A DNA stretch of 64,000 bases from an uncultured Dehalococcoidia bacterium (lineage in GTDB: Bacteria > Chloroflexota > Dehalococcoidia > Lucifugimonadales > UBA1127), in the NCBI GenBank assembly GCA_913049785.1, contig CAJWXP010000004.1:1-64000 (forward strand). Direction: 5' to 3'. The notes beneath the pieces were generated by a model. It searched no databases and had not been told where the DNA came from. It saw nothing but the letters and a program-made list of their open reading frames with translations. The translations under genes were made by a program, and so were the position numbers. Shown here one piece after another: positions 49,329 through 57,000 of this stretch; the first letter of the stretch is position 1; each line of letters begins with the position of its first letter.

Positions 49329-50837
49329 TTATGTGGCCGTTATGCTGCGGAGCCACTCAAAAACGGCCCACGTAGCCTCCAGGTCTTCCCGGTTGTACTT
49401 CACAATCTGATTCATGACGTCTTTGCGAATGGCTTCGTCATCAGACTCCAATGCCAGGGCATAGTTCACGATGGCCCAGTTCCCGCCGTACTCGTCCATG
49501 GTGCGCTTGTAGCCGGCCCGCAATTCCACAAGCTTCAACGTGTACGAGGGGTCCGGCAGAGCGAAGGAGTGCTGGGTAATCGGCAGCAGATCCACAAGGT
49601 TCTCACGTATACGCAGCGCGATGCCCCTTTTGTCCCCGTACCGGTCAAGGTACTGGTTGATCTTGGTCTTCTCATAGCTGCCCCAGTGGAGGATTGGCAG
49701 GTCTCCGTGGGCAGCGAACACGGCCTGGCAGTTATCAAGGAATTCAAACCAACCCTCCCGGTCACCACCTTCATGGAACCCGGCAAGCGCAGGGGTGAAG
49801 TCGCCACCGTCCTCACCGTACAGCTGGGTTCCCCACAGGTACGCCTGTTCATCGTCATCGAGGTAGCCGGGCATGCCTTCGATGTCGAACACGATGTAAT
49901 TCGGCGATTCCGGAAACTGGGGTGGACTAAGATGCTGCACCTCGCCGGTGATACGCGCTCTGGCGTGTGCCATGACGCTCTCTGCCAGCTTGGCCCCTAC
50001 CTTCTGCATGCGCTGGCCCCAGGGACGCTGGGCTGCCGCCAGGGTTGAGACATCGTACCGTTCCAGCAATTGCGTCACGGTATCGACCTTCTCTTCTCGG
50101 AGGTACCGTGCGAACCCTTGGTCAACTCCCGGGAGGATCGCCACGTCCTGATCTTTGATCGCCCGGTCCCAGCACCGCTTCTTGTAGGCGCAGTCGCTGC
50201 ACTTGCTCCATCCCACGGGCTCATATGGCTCTTCAGGCAGTGCGCCCAGTTGAAGCACCTCACTGAGGGCGTTCATTGCACTAGCGCCGTCGTCATCGGG
50301 CAGCATGGCCACCGTACTGTCTCCAAGCAAGAGCTGAAGCCCCGCGGCAGGCACACCAAAGGCCTGGTTGAACAACCACCCATAGAGGCTGAGCTGTCGC
50401 AGGATCTCCGGGTGCCTGTTGCCCTCAACGTTCCGGGCCAGCTTCACATCGCGGATGACGTACAAGCCGTCCTGCAGGAGCAACAGGTCTGGTATGCCGA
50501 CCACCCGGTGGTCTCCCAACTCCGGTGGCGCATCGGCGATGAGCACAGGCTGATAGATGACAGGTGTCAGTTCGTTAACCAGGCGTTGTGTGTCAGCCCA
50601 CTTCTCATCCAGTGTGTTGCCCTCCGGCTGGACGTAGTCGCCCAGGGTCTCCAGGTATTCCGACTCGTGCCGCATCCCCAGCTCCATGAGCATGGTCGAG
50701 AAATCGCCCTGCTCCGCCTGAGGCTCACCTTTCGCGAGCAGGTAGACGCGCAGATTACACTTGCTGGGCTGATAGAGGTTGTGGATGTCTGATGCCGAAA
50801 GGTTCAATGTTGCATCCCTCGAATCTAGACTGCACAT
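49329..50837 (-). CDS. TM0106-family RecB-like nuclease with Fe-S cluster motif and RNase H-like domain
   Basis: A 502-residue protein. The N-terminal half has a PD-(D/E)XK nuclease core: D117 in RVVGIPDLLLL, then D130 and K132 in VIRDVKLAR. One cysteine (C27) before the core and three after (C213, C216, C222: CSDCAYKKRC) match the Cas4/AddB/Dna2 type [4Fe-4S] arrangement. The C-terminal half is a DEDD-type RNase H-like domain (YIVFDIEGMP near 315; YNREDLEATW near the end). Probably DNA repair or processing; no CRISPR genes are near. A TATACT -10 overlaps the first ATG, so translation may begin at the TTG 30 bases later (50807, after GAGGG). Confidence 0.88.
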   Translation of the reverse strand: MCSLDSRDATLNLSASDIHNLYQPSKCNLRVYLLAKGEPQAEQGDFSTMLMELGMRHESEYLETLGDYVQPEGNTLDEKWADTQRLVNELTPVIYQPVLIADAPPELGDHRVVGIPDLLLLQDGLYVIRDVKLARNVEGNRHPEILRQLSLYGWLFNQAFGVPAAGLQLLLGDSTVAMLPDDDGASAMNALSEVLQLGALPEEPYEPVGWSKCSDCAYKKRCWDRAIKDQDVAILPGVDQGFARYLREEKVDTVTQLLERYDVSTLAAAQRPWGQRMQKVGAKLAESVMAHARARITGEVQHLSPPQFPESPNYIVFDIEGMPGYLDDDEQAYLWGTQLYGEDGGDFTPALAGFHEGGDREGWFEFLDNCQAVFAAHGDLPILHWGSYEKTKINQYLDRYGDKRGIALRIRENLVDLLPITQHSFALPDPSYTLKLVELRAGYKRTMDEYGGNWAIVNYALALESDDEAIRKDVMNQIVKYNREDLEATWAVFEWLRSITAT

Positions 50838-50912
50838 AGTATAGCCCCGCTCCGTGACAAGGCAGACGCGTTTCCAGTATGCTGGTGCGATCGCACAACC
50901 AGGGGAGAAGGC

Positions 50913-51254
50913 ATGAACTGGTCATGGAACGACACCGATCCCGTCGAACCGATTGAAGACCTGGCGGCAGACACGCTGTTGGACTTCATTGCGCGGCTGG
51001 CAGAGACGGGCGACGAAGAAGGCTATTTCAGTCGCGAGATCGAGATGAACCTGGTGTGGAGGGAGGCCGATGCTCAGGTGGCCTTTGCAAAGAGGGGTCG
51101 CGAGACCGCAGAGATCAGCAAGAGGCTCTACGCAGCGCGTGCCCACGTCTACGATGCCCACTACCTGGTTGGCGCTCGACAGGGCGTTGAGGCAGCAAAG
51201 AAGATCCAGGAAGTCATCAGGACGCTCTACGGTACCGAGGCCGAGACCAAGTGA
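50913..51254 (+). CDS. Hypothetical protein of 113 residues, mostly helical
   Basis: A soluble, acidic protein starting MNWSWNDTDPVEPIEDLAAD, with predicted helices DTLLDFIARLAETG, AQVAFAKRGRETAEISKRLYAARAH-like and ARQGVEAAKKIQEVIRTLYG. GGGGAGAAGGC precedes the ATG. It is divergent from the nuclease gene and 44 bp ahead of the MBL-fold hydrolase. I do not recognise its family. Confidence 0.65.
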   Translation: MNWSWNDTDPVEPIEDLAADTLLDFIARLAETGDEEGYFSREIEMNLVWREADAQVAFAKRGRETAEISKRLYAARAHVYDAHYLVGARQGVEAAKKIQEVIRTLYGTEAETK

Positions 51255-51298
51255 GGCCATCAGCCTCTTCCTTCTAAACCCCTTCACCTTCGTTTGTA

Positions 51299-52153
51299 AT
51301 GCGACACCCTACGGTAAGGCGGAACACCTTGGAACTTGAACCCGGCATCCACCAACTAGCCCACGGACTGAAGCCCTTCGGCATCCCCGCACCCAACGTT
51401 TACCTGATACAGGGTACGGACGCGTCCATGTTTATCGACTCTGGCTGGGACAACGAGGACGACCACGCCGCACGAATGGCCTACCTTAAGGATGTCGGTG
51501 GCCCACCACTGACGGGGGTACTCATCACTCACAGGCACGGCGACCACGGCGGCGGCGCACTGCGCATCCATCAGGACACGGGCGTTTCAACATCGGCGCA
51601 CAGGCTGGACCAGCAGGCGATAGAGGCTGAACGGTTCGGAGGCGCGGCAACCCTCGACAGCATTCTCGACGGCGGAGAGTCGTTCGACCTGGGTGGCCTG
51701 ACGCTACAAGTGGTCCACACGCCCGGGCACACGGTGGGTAGCCTGACGGTGCTCATCCCGGAGCGGAACGTGATGTTGTCCGCAGACACGGTGCTAGGGA
51801 TGACCACCACGGTGGTGCGACCAAGTGAAGGCGATCTTGGTAAGTACGTTGAGAGCCTGCATATGCTACGTGCTCTGAAACCCGGGTTAATCTACCCGGG
51901 TCATGGCGAGCCGCTGATAGACCCGGACGACCGCATCCGGCAGCTCATCGATCACCGTATACACCGTGAAGAACAAATCCTGGCCGAGCTCTCCAAGGCT
52001 CCTCAGAGCATCGATCAGCTTTTCCAGACCATCTACCCGAACCTGCCGGAAGAACGACAGCGCATCGGCAAGGAGCAGGTTGAGAGCCAGCTCATCAAGC
52101 TGACAAACGAAGGGCGCATTGTCGCCGATGGTGAGGTCTACGCCCTAAAGTAG
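51299..52153 (+). CDS. Metallo-beta-lactamase-fold hydrolase (LACTB2-like)
   Basis: A 284-residue MBL protein. The metal motif THRHGDHGGG (HxHxDH) is near residue 81, followed by HTPGHTVGS near 143 and SADTV near 160, with the final His in YPGHGEP near 201. A C-terminal winged-helix-like tail (RQRIGKEQVESQLIKLTNEG) is typical of LACTB2-type ribonuclease or hydrolase proteins. Two starts are possible: ATG 51299, or TTG 51329, which has AAGGCGG in front. A terminator follows at 52194. Confidence 0.9.
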   Translation: MRHPTVRRNTLELEPGIHQLAHGLKPFGIPAPNVYLIQGTDASMFIDSGWDNEDDHAARMAYLKDVGGPPLTGVLITHRHGDHGGGALRIHQDTGVSTSAHRLDQQAIEAERFGGAATLDSILDGGESFDLGGLTLQVVHTPGHTVGSLTVLIPERNVMLSADTVLGMTTTVVRPSEGDLGKYVESLHMLRALKPGLIYPGHGEPLIDPDDRIRQLIDHRIHREEQILAELSKAPQSIDQLFQTIYPNLPEERQRIGKEQVESQLIKLTNEGRIVADGEVYALK

Positions 52154-52193
52154 AGACATGCACATAGTCGCCGGAAGCGTTTAGAGAACAAAG

Positions 52194-52254
52194 AAACAGC
52201 CCCCACCCGTGCCCTCCCCCTGAGGGGGAGGAATTAAAGGAGAGGGCTGTTTTT
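52194..52254 (+). terminator. Long terminator with inner hairpin
   Basis: AAACAGCCC at the left pairs with GGGCTGTTTTT at the right. Inside, CCTCCCCC-TG-AGGGGGAGG forms a second strong stem. The T5 run marks an intrinsic terminator for the MBL gene. Confidence 0.75.
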
Positions 52255-52303
52255 ACGTAACCAGGTTTTACAGACTTAGTGTACCGCCACGCCTAAATTG
52301 CAC

Positions 52304-53236
52304 CTACTTCAGGCCGACGACCTCCGCCACCGCTTCCACATGCTCCACAAAGCGGCCCACAGGGTGCAACAGCAGGTGATTGGGTCCGGTTGCTGCTACC
52401 AAAGCTTCCAGCTGCTCCCGAACCTCTTCCGGCGTTCCGCAGATACCCTGTTCTGCAGCACTATCGCCGGTTCCGTAGACGGACTGACAAAAGTTCGTCA
52501 TCTCCGCAAGCCCCTCACCGGGCTTCTCGCTTATAGACACGTAGATGCGCTTGGACGTGGGGAACGTGGCCGGGTCCTTGCCAATCGCTTCAAGCTCCTT
52601 CCGGAGGATAGCGACCTCGCCCGGGTACTTCGATAGCGGGCTACCCCCGGCACCCATCCAACCATCGGCGATGGCCGCCGTCCGCTTGAGCACCGCAGGG
52701 GCACCACCACCCATCCATATAGGAATGTGTGGCTTCTGTATCGGCTTCGGGTCCATCGTCGCGCCCTCAAGCTGGAATATCTCGCCCTTGAAGTCGACCA
52801 CAGGCTGAGTCCAAAGCGCCTTCACCAACTCCACACCCTCAGTAAAGCGCTTCACCCTTCGTTCCAGCGGAAGGCCGAATGCGGCATACTGCTTTGGATC
52901 GGCCCTACCGATGCCCAGCCCAACTGTGACTCGTCCGTTGCTCACCTGGTCGAGGCTGCCGTAACGACGCGCTACGTGCGCTGGGTGTTGAAGGGGGAAT
53001 ACGACCACTGACACACCGAGCCTGATGGTGTTGGTCACGGCGGCGACATAGCTCAGGAGCACGGATGGCTCCAAAGTGTTGTTCTTCCCGAAGGTGCTCT
53101 CCGTGGTCCACAAATCACGGAACCCTAGTTCCTCTGAACGTTGTGCCACGGTACGAACCTGGTCCATGTCTATAGGGTTGCTCAGGAAAGCCTGCGGTGT
53201 CGCCATACCAACGGCGATGGTGTCTTTCAGGGCCAT
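52304..53236 (-). CDS. LLM-class flavin-dependent oxidoreductase, member 2
   Basis: A 310-residue luciferase-like TIM barrel. Landmarks are SEELGFRDLWTTESTFG near residue 34, LGVSVVVFPLQHPAHVARRYGSLDQVSNGRVTVGLGIG near residue 72 and KPHIPIWMGGGAPAVLKRTA near residue 167. It is shorter than member 1 at 42850 and only distantly related to it. AAGGAGC precedes ATG 53236. The cupin gene upstream is on the same strand, 20 bp away, so the two probably form an operon. Confidence 0.92.
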   Translation of the reverse strand: MALKDTIAVGMATPQAFLSNPIDMDQVRTVAQRSEELGFRDLWTTESTFGKNNTLEPSVLLSYVAAVTNTIRLGVSVVVFPLQHPAHVARRYGSLDQVSNGRVTVGLGIGRADPKQYAAFGLPLERRVKRFTEGVELVKALWTQPVVDFKGEIFQLEGATMDPKPIQKPHIPIWMGGGAPAVLKRTAAIADGWMGAGGSPLSKYPGEVAILRKELEAIGKDPATFPTSKRIYVSISEKPGEGLAEMTNFCQSVYGTGDSAAEQGICGTPEEVREQLEALVAATGPNHLLLHPVGRFVEHVEAVAEVVGLK

Positions 53237-53256
53237 TCTTCGTTTGCTCCTTGTTG

Positions 53257-53832
53257 TTACGCGACTACCGTCGCGCTCTCGGTCTCCAAATCATAGCTGT
53301 GCCGAACCACTCCGGTCAGCTTCTGCCCTTCAAGTCGAATGACCACAGAAGGGCCATCGTTCACGTTCTTCTGCGCATGGATCGCGCCAGGCATGAAGAA
53401 CGCTACCTCGCCGGGCTTCTGTATCCACTGGCCTGCCTCATCAAGATGGGGAACCATGCGGTCGGGCTCGTGGAACGCCCATCGCCATGTCGTCTGTTGT
53501 ATCGCGCCGGAGTAGACCCCATACACCACCCATGCCGCGCCGTGGTCGTGGGGGTGGACTCCTACCGTAGCGCCGGTCTTGGATTGGGCATTGCACATCA
53601 GCCAGAACCCGGGTGCCGGGTGGCCATACTGGTCGTCGTAGTGAAGGCTCACTACGGCTGTGCCAGTCTCCGGTATCTCAAGTTTTCCATCGAGGAGGTT
53701 TGGTACTTGCAGGAGCTTCTCCATGTGCCCCGCGATGGCCTGGGCCTGTACCTTGGCATCGTCTGAGACAGCAAAAACCTTGCGGGCGTCTTCAATGAAG
53801 GCTTCCAACGTGTAGCCTGTAGTCTGTGTCAT
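53257..53832 (-). CDS. Cupin protein resembling cysteine dioxygenase
   Basis: A 191-residue single-cupin protein. The metal motif VGVHPHDHGAAWVVYGVYSG (about residues 89-108) carries the HxH pair, and the second motif FMPGAIHAQKN has the third His. Overall shape resembles cysteine dioxygenase type I and 3-mercaptopropionate dioxygenase, Fe(II) enzymes that oxidise thiols; the substrate is not provable from sequence. ATG 53832 follows GGAGGAACGC; 11 upstream codons are ignored for lack of a ribosome site. It overlaps no neighbour and precedes the flavin oxidoreductase gene on the same strand. Confidence 0.82.
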   Translation of the reverse strand: MTQTTGYTLEAFIEDARKVFAVSDDAKVQAQAIAGHMEKLLQVPNLLDGKLEIPETGTAVVSLHYDDQYGHPAPGFWLMCNAQSKTGATVGVHPHDHGAAWVVYGVYSGAIQQTTWRWAFHEPDRMVPHLDEAGQWIQKPGEVAFFMPGAIHAQKNVNDGPSVVIRLEGQKLTGVVRHSYDLETESATVVA

Positions 53833-53927
53833 AGCGTTCCTCCAACCTGTTAAATCCCTCTTCACGACGAGGAAAGTTCACTATATGCTGGGCTCATAAC
53901 CCAGTCAAACGAGATCGGAGACGCGTC

Positions 53928-54767
53928 ATGGCTTCAGCGCTGACCGTATGGCTGAATGAGATCAATGCCCACGAACGAGAGACCGCTGCGATCCGTGGCG
54001 ACGAGGCGGGCCACGGGCATGGTCACAGGCACGGACATGGGGGCGGCGGAAACCGGGCTCCGGCGCGTCGGGACGATCCCGATAGGGCTGACGACCCTGT
54101 GCTGAACGCTCTATACGAGGTTGTGGATGCATCCACAACAGTGCTGGACGTGGGCGGCGGCTCCGGGCGATTTGCCATTCCCCTGGCATCTCGAGCCAAG
54201 CATGTCACGGTGGTAGAGCCGTCGGTCGGCTCGATGGAAGAGCTGGAAAGCATTGCTGCAGAGCGAGGCATCACCAACATCACCGCTGTCGCGTCCGACT
54301 GGGATGTCTCAGAAGTAGAGCCTGCCGATATCGTTCTGTGCTCTGTTGTGCTGCACCACGTGCCAGACGCTGAGCCGTTCATCTTGAAACTGGCGCAGAA
54401 AGCCACAGATCGTGTCGTTGTGGCCGAGATGGTGGAGTTCCCGGGCATCATAGAGATACCCTTTTGGGAGCGGGTCTACGGCTCAGCCCCCACTCCACTC
54501 CCGGGCCTGCCGGAATTGGTGAACGTGCTCTGGGAAATGGGCATCTACCCAGACGTGACCATGTTCCCACCGAAGCCCGTACTGCTGGATGACGACAGGG
54601 CCTCTACGGCTGACCAGCTACGTCGCAGACTGGGCGTGGTGGCTGACACGGCTGAGAGCGAGCGCCTTGAAGCTGCCATCGCTGAGTTGCTTCAAGAGAC
54701 GCCGGACGGTCTCACCGTCAAGGGTGTGAACCCTCGACGGCAGGGCATCATCACCTGGCGGCCGTAG
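53928..54767 (+). CDS. Class I SAM-dependent methyltransferase with His-rich N-terminal segment
   Basis: A 279-residue methyltransferase. Motif I VLDVGGGSGRFAIPLASRAK is near residue 72, the post-I acidic residue in VTVVEPS, and motif II LCSVVLHHVPDAEPF near residue 136. Residues 29-41 are HGHGHRHGHGGGG, a His/Gly stretch like the metal-binding loops of nickel or zinc proteins, located before the methyltransferase core. The substrate is unknown. The ATG at 53928 has GGAGACGCG upstream. The gene is divergent from the cupin and stands alone, with a terminator at 54797. Confidence 0.85.
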   Translation: MASALTVWLNEINAHERETAAIRGDEAGHGHGHRHGHGGGGNRAPARRDDPDRADDPVLNALYEVVDASTTVLDVGGGSGRFAIPLASRAKHVTVVEPSVGSMEELESIAAERGITNITAVASDWDVSEVEPADIVLCSVVLHHVPDAEPFILKLAQKATDRVVVAEMVEFPGIIEIPFWERVYGSAPTPLPGLPELVNVLWEMGIYPDVTMFPPKPVLLDDDRASTADQLRRRLGVVADTAESERLEAAIAELLQETPDGLTVKGVNPRRQGIITWRP

Positions 54768-54796
54768 CGGAAATGCTGTTCTATAGGTGGCAAACT

Positions 54797-54826
54797 AAAC
54801 GACCAGACCCGAAGGCCCGGTCGTTT
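54797..54826. terminator. Bidirectional terminator
   Basis: AAACGACC pairs perfectly with GGTCGTTT, with inner GaCC/GGcC pairing, between two convergent genes. Confidence 0.7.
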
Positions 54827-54866
54827 ACAAACATCGATATTGTTGTGGCCTAGAAATAAGCCCAGC

Positions 54867-55094
54867 CTAGCTCAGGGGAAGCAGACCGACTTCTAGGGAA
54901 ATCCGTGCTCCGCGCTGTCGACCAGCTTGATAGAGTTGGCCAACGATGTGGGCAGCGTTCTCAGGGTCCATACAAATGGACTTGCCGGTCGCTCCCTTGT
55001 TTGTCTCGTCAACTATGCTGACCCTGACCTGGTCGTTCAGGCCTTCAAGCCGCTGTACCTTGATCTGGATGTGCTCTTCTGTCATCTGCATCAT
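54867..55094 (-). CDS. Hypothetical 75-residue protein under a LexA-box-like site
   Basis: A small soluble protein with strands IQIKVQRLEGLNDQVRVSIVD and a helix ENAAHIVGQLYQAGRQRG, followed by ISLEVGLLPLS. GGAGGTAACCAGAA precedes the ATG at 55094. A near-consensus promoter with an overlapping SOS-box-like palindrome lies 70 bp upstream. I do not recognise the family. A DNA-damage role is inferred from the putative operator only. Confidence 0.7.
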   Translation of the reverse strand: MMQMTEEHIQIKVQRLEGLNDQVRVSIVDETNKGATGKSICMDPENAAHIVGQLYQAGRQRGARISLEVGLLPLS

Positions 55095-55164
55095 TTCTGG
55101 TTACCTCCGCTGTAAGAGACGCTCCCCCTGGGGAATGCGTTTCCGTTGTTCTAGTGCAAAACCA

Positions 55165-55194
55165 ATAATAGAACATGCGTTTCTTATTTGTCAA
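55165..55194 (-). promoter_or_regulatory. Promoter with overlapping LexA (SOS) box-like operator
   Basis: On the minus strand TTGACA (55194-55189) and TATTAT (55170-55165) are spaced by 18 bp. The plus-strand sequence AGAACATGCGTTTC (55170-55183), inside that spacer, matches the Gram-positive LexA consensus CGAACRNRYGTTYC at 13 of 14 positions. Two more GTTCTA half-sites flank it (near 55148-55153 and 55203-55208). Confidence 0.6.
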
Positions 55195-55222
55195 CTCATT
55201 TGTTCTAATTCATATGTAAAGA

Positions 55223-55254
55223 GAGCCCCTCACCGAGGTTTCAGTGAGGGGCTC
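55223..55254 (-). terminator. Terminator of the DoxX gene
   Basis: GAGCCCCTCAC (55223-55233) pairs perfectly with GTGAGGGGCTC (55244-55254); on the minus strand it begins directly after the stop codon and is followed by TTTACATATG. Confidence 0.75.
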
Positions 55255-55836
55255 CTAGCCAGGAAGGTCGTTACTCAAGAACTGGGAACCGCTTGACCAG
55301 CCTCCGAGTCCGAGATACTGACCGCCACCCACCAGCAGGATACCCTGGAAGATGAGGCCGTATATCACGTGCTCGTCCGTTACGGGGTTGTGCTCCGGAA
55401 GGATGGATGCCGCTGTGAACATCAGCGCCTCCATTGCAATTCCACCGGCTGCCGCCAGTCTCACGCCCATCCCCAACATCAAGGGTAGACCGATGAACAG
55501 GAGACCCGGCATGAACATCCACTCGACTGCTTCGTTTGTCGCCATGCGCTGGTAGAACCCGGCGAAAGGACCGGTGGCACCGAACTTAAGGAACCCGAAT
55601 GTGGGGCTTCCGCCGTTGATCCAGGCGCTCTCTCTAGCTGTTGCGAACCCGAACCCGAAGAGCTTGTCCAGGAAACCCCAGAAGAAGATCCAACCGATAC
55701 CGATGCGCAGCGCGCCCCAGACATACTTGTCCAGATGGCGAGGCTTCCGTGCAAACTTCTCCTTGAGCGACACTAAACCCTTAAGGTCGTCACTACCCAG
55801 CGTCCCTGCCTGTTCCCTCTCTCTCATCGTGGTCAT
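55255..55836 (-). CDS. DoxX/DoxD-like membrane protein
   Basis: A 193-residue integral membrane protein with about four helices: WGALRIGIGWIFFWGFLDKLFG, WMFMPGLLFIGLPLMLGMGVRLAAAGG, AMEALMFTAASIL and YGLIFQGILLVGGGQYLGLG. The RIGIGWIFFWGFLDKLF start is typical of DoxX-type subunits, linked in archaea to thiosulfate:quinone oxidoreductase; in most bacteria the role is unknown. ATG 55836 follows AAGGAGACCGAA. The start seven codons upstream is less well supported. Confidence 0.85.
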   Translation of the reverse strand: MTTMREREQAGTLGSDDLKGLVSLKEKFARKPRHLDKYVWGALRIGIGWIFFWGFLDKLFGFGFATARESAWINGGSPTFGFLKFGATGPFAGFYQRMATNEAVEWMFMPGLLFIGLPLMLGMGVRLAAAGGIAMEALMFTAASILPEHNPVTDEHVIYGLIFQGILLVGGGQYLGLGGWSSGSQFLSNDLPG

Positions 55837-55990
55837 TTCGGTCTCCTTCCTGGCCACCCGGCCGTCCCTTCCTCAATTTCTTCACTCATAACTTATCGAC
55901 GTGATTAAAATCACATAACCTATAAATGGATAGCTGAGGGGTAGTGATGATCAGGAGGGATTTGTGGCGCGACTACTCAAGGGGGGTAGG

Positions 55991-56028
55991 GCAGGGTACA
56001 TCCTGCACCTCTATGCCTGGCGGTTACC
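55991..56028 (+). repeat. Palindromic repeat, copy k (not at a stop codon)
   Basis: GCAGG-GTACAT-CCTGC followed by ACCTCTATGCCTGGCGGTT then ACC. It lies between two minus-strand genes, about 70 bp beyond the aldolase stop codon and in the opposite orientation, so it is a free intergenic copy. Confidence 0.7.
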
Positions 56029-56099
56029 AAAGGTAGTTCATGAGGAGTTTGCCTTGCCCTGATCCTCCAAATCGAAGGAGGTCCGTCGGTAGTGCTCGC

Positions 56100-56855
56100 C
56101 TAACCCTTGCCCTTGGAGCCGTTCAGACTCGGCACCAGCGACTTGAAGTACTCGTACGCATGGGAGGCGCGACGCGTCCAATCAGGGAGCCATTCCTCAG
56201 CGTAACCGTCTGGCAGGGGCGTCGGCGTGCCCACGATGGTCGCAATCAACTGCATGATGGCGGCGCGTTCAAGGTAGATCGTGTTGGTGACCGCGTGGTC
56301 GATGGACTCCCCTACCACCACAACGCCGTGCCCTCGCAGCAGCACGCCGGTGCGGTCGCCCAGGCAGTCGGCCACAGCCTCGCCATCCTCTCGCGTCGTG
56401 ATGAGTCGCGGGTGCGGGAAGATGGGCGTCTCCGGCGCAAAGGGGATCGACTGGTTATACAGCGGGATGATGGGAGTATTCCCAGCTCCTATAGACGTCG
56501 CGATGATCTGGTGGGTGTGGACCACGGAGTTGACGTCGGGTCGGGCGAGCATGATGGCAACGTGGATCATCGCCTCACGCGGAGGCAGCGGCGCGACGAT
56601 CGTCCGGCCCTTCTGCAGGCTGGGGTTCCACTGGCTACCGGTCCCTGATGCGTATGCCTCAAGGTCCACCACGACGATGTCCTTGGCAGTGACCTGGTTA
56701 TGGGCCTTCAGCACAGGCTTGATGAGCATCTGGTTGGTGCCCGGGATGCGAGCGCTGACGTGGCCGTGGAAGTCCACCAGACCTTCATGATCAAGGATAT
56801 GAGAACTCTCTGCCACCTGTTTCTTGAGCCTGTTTATCTCCGCCTGCGATGCCAT
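56100..56855 (-). CDS. Class II aldolase/adducin family protein, paralog 2
   Basis: A 251-residue zinc aldolase fold. Zinc-ligand-type histidines are in SVVHTHQIIA and LLRGHGVVVV, with a third expected near the C-terminus; the loop LVDFHGHVSARIPGTNQML near residue 27 is typical. It differs from paralog 1 at 24164 and looks closer to decarboxylase/aldolase members such as 4-hydroxy-2-oxo-type enzymes. ATG 56855 follows GAGAGGGGC. Upstream on the strand is the ornithine-cyclodeaminase-family gene, separated by a terminator. The C-terminus GSKGKG is followed by TAG, with no repeat tail. Confidence 0.9.
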   Translation of the reverse strand: MASQAEINRLKKQVAESSHILDHEGLVDFHGHVSARIPGTNQMLIKPVLKAHNQVTAKDIVVVDLEAYASGTGSQWNPSLQKGRTIVAPLPPREAMIHVAIMLARPDVNSVVHTHQIIATSIGAGNTPIIPLYNQSIPFAPETPIFPHPRLITTREDGEAVADCLGDRTGVLLRGHGVVVVGESIDHAVTNTIYLERAAIMQLIATIVGTPTPLPDGYAEEWLPDWTRRASHAYEYFKSLVPSLNGSKGKG

Positions 56856-56947
56856 GCTCTGCCCCTCTCCATATCCAAATGTTCCGGCAAGGCTAACACA
56901 CTCCCGCCGAGGGTATGCCGCCCTGATAAACCCCAACCATGAAATAA

Positions 56948-56977
56948 AAGGGGTGGACTCAATGAGCCCACCCCTTT
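56948..56977 (-). terminator. Terminator of the ornithine-cyclodeaminase-family gene
   Basis: AAAGGGGTGG (56948-56957) pairs perfectly with CCACCCCTTT (56968-56977), with a TTATTT tail on the minus strand. Confidence 0.8.
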
Positions 56978-57000
56978 GTCGTATCGAATTATCAGACGGT

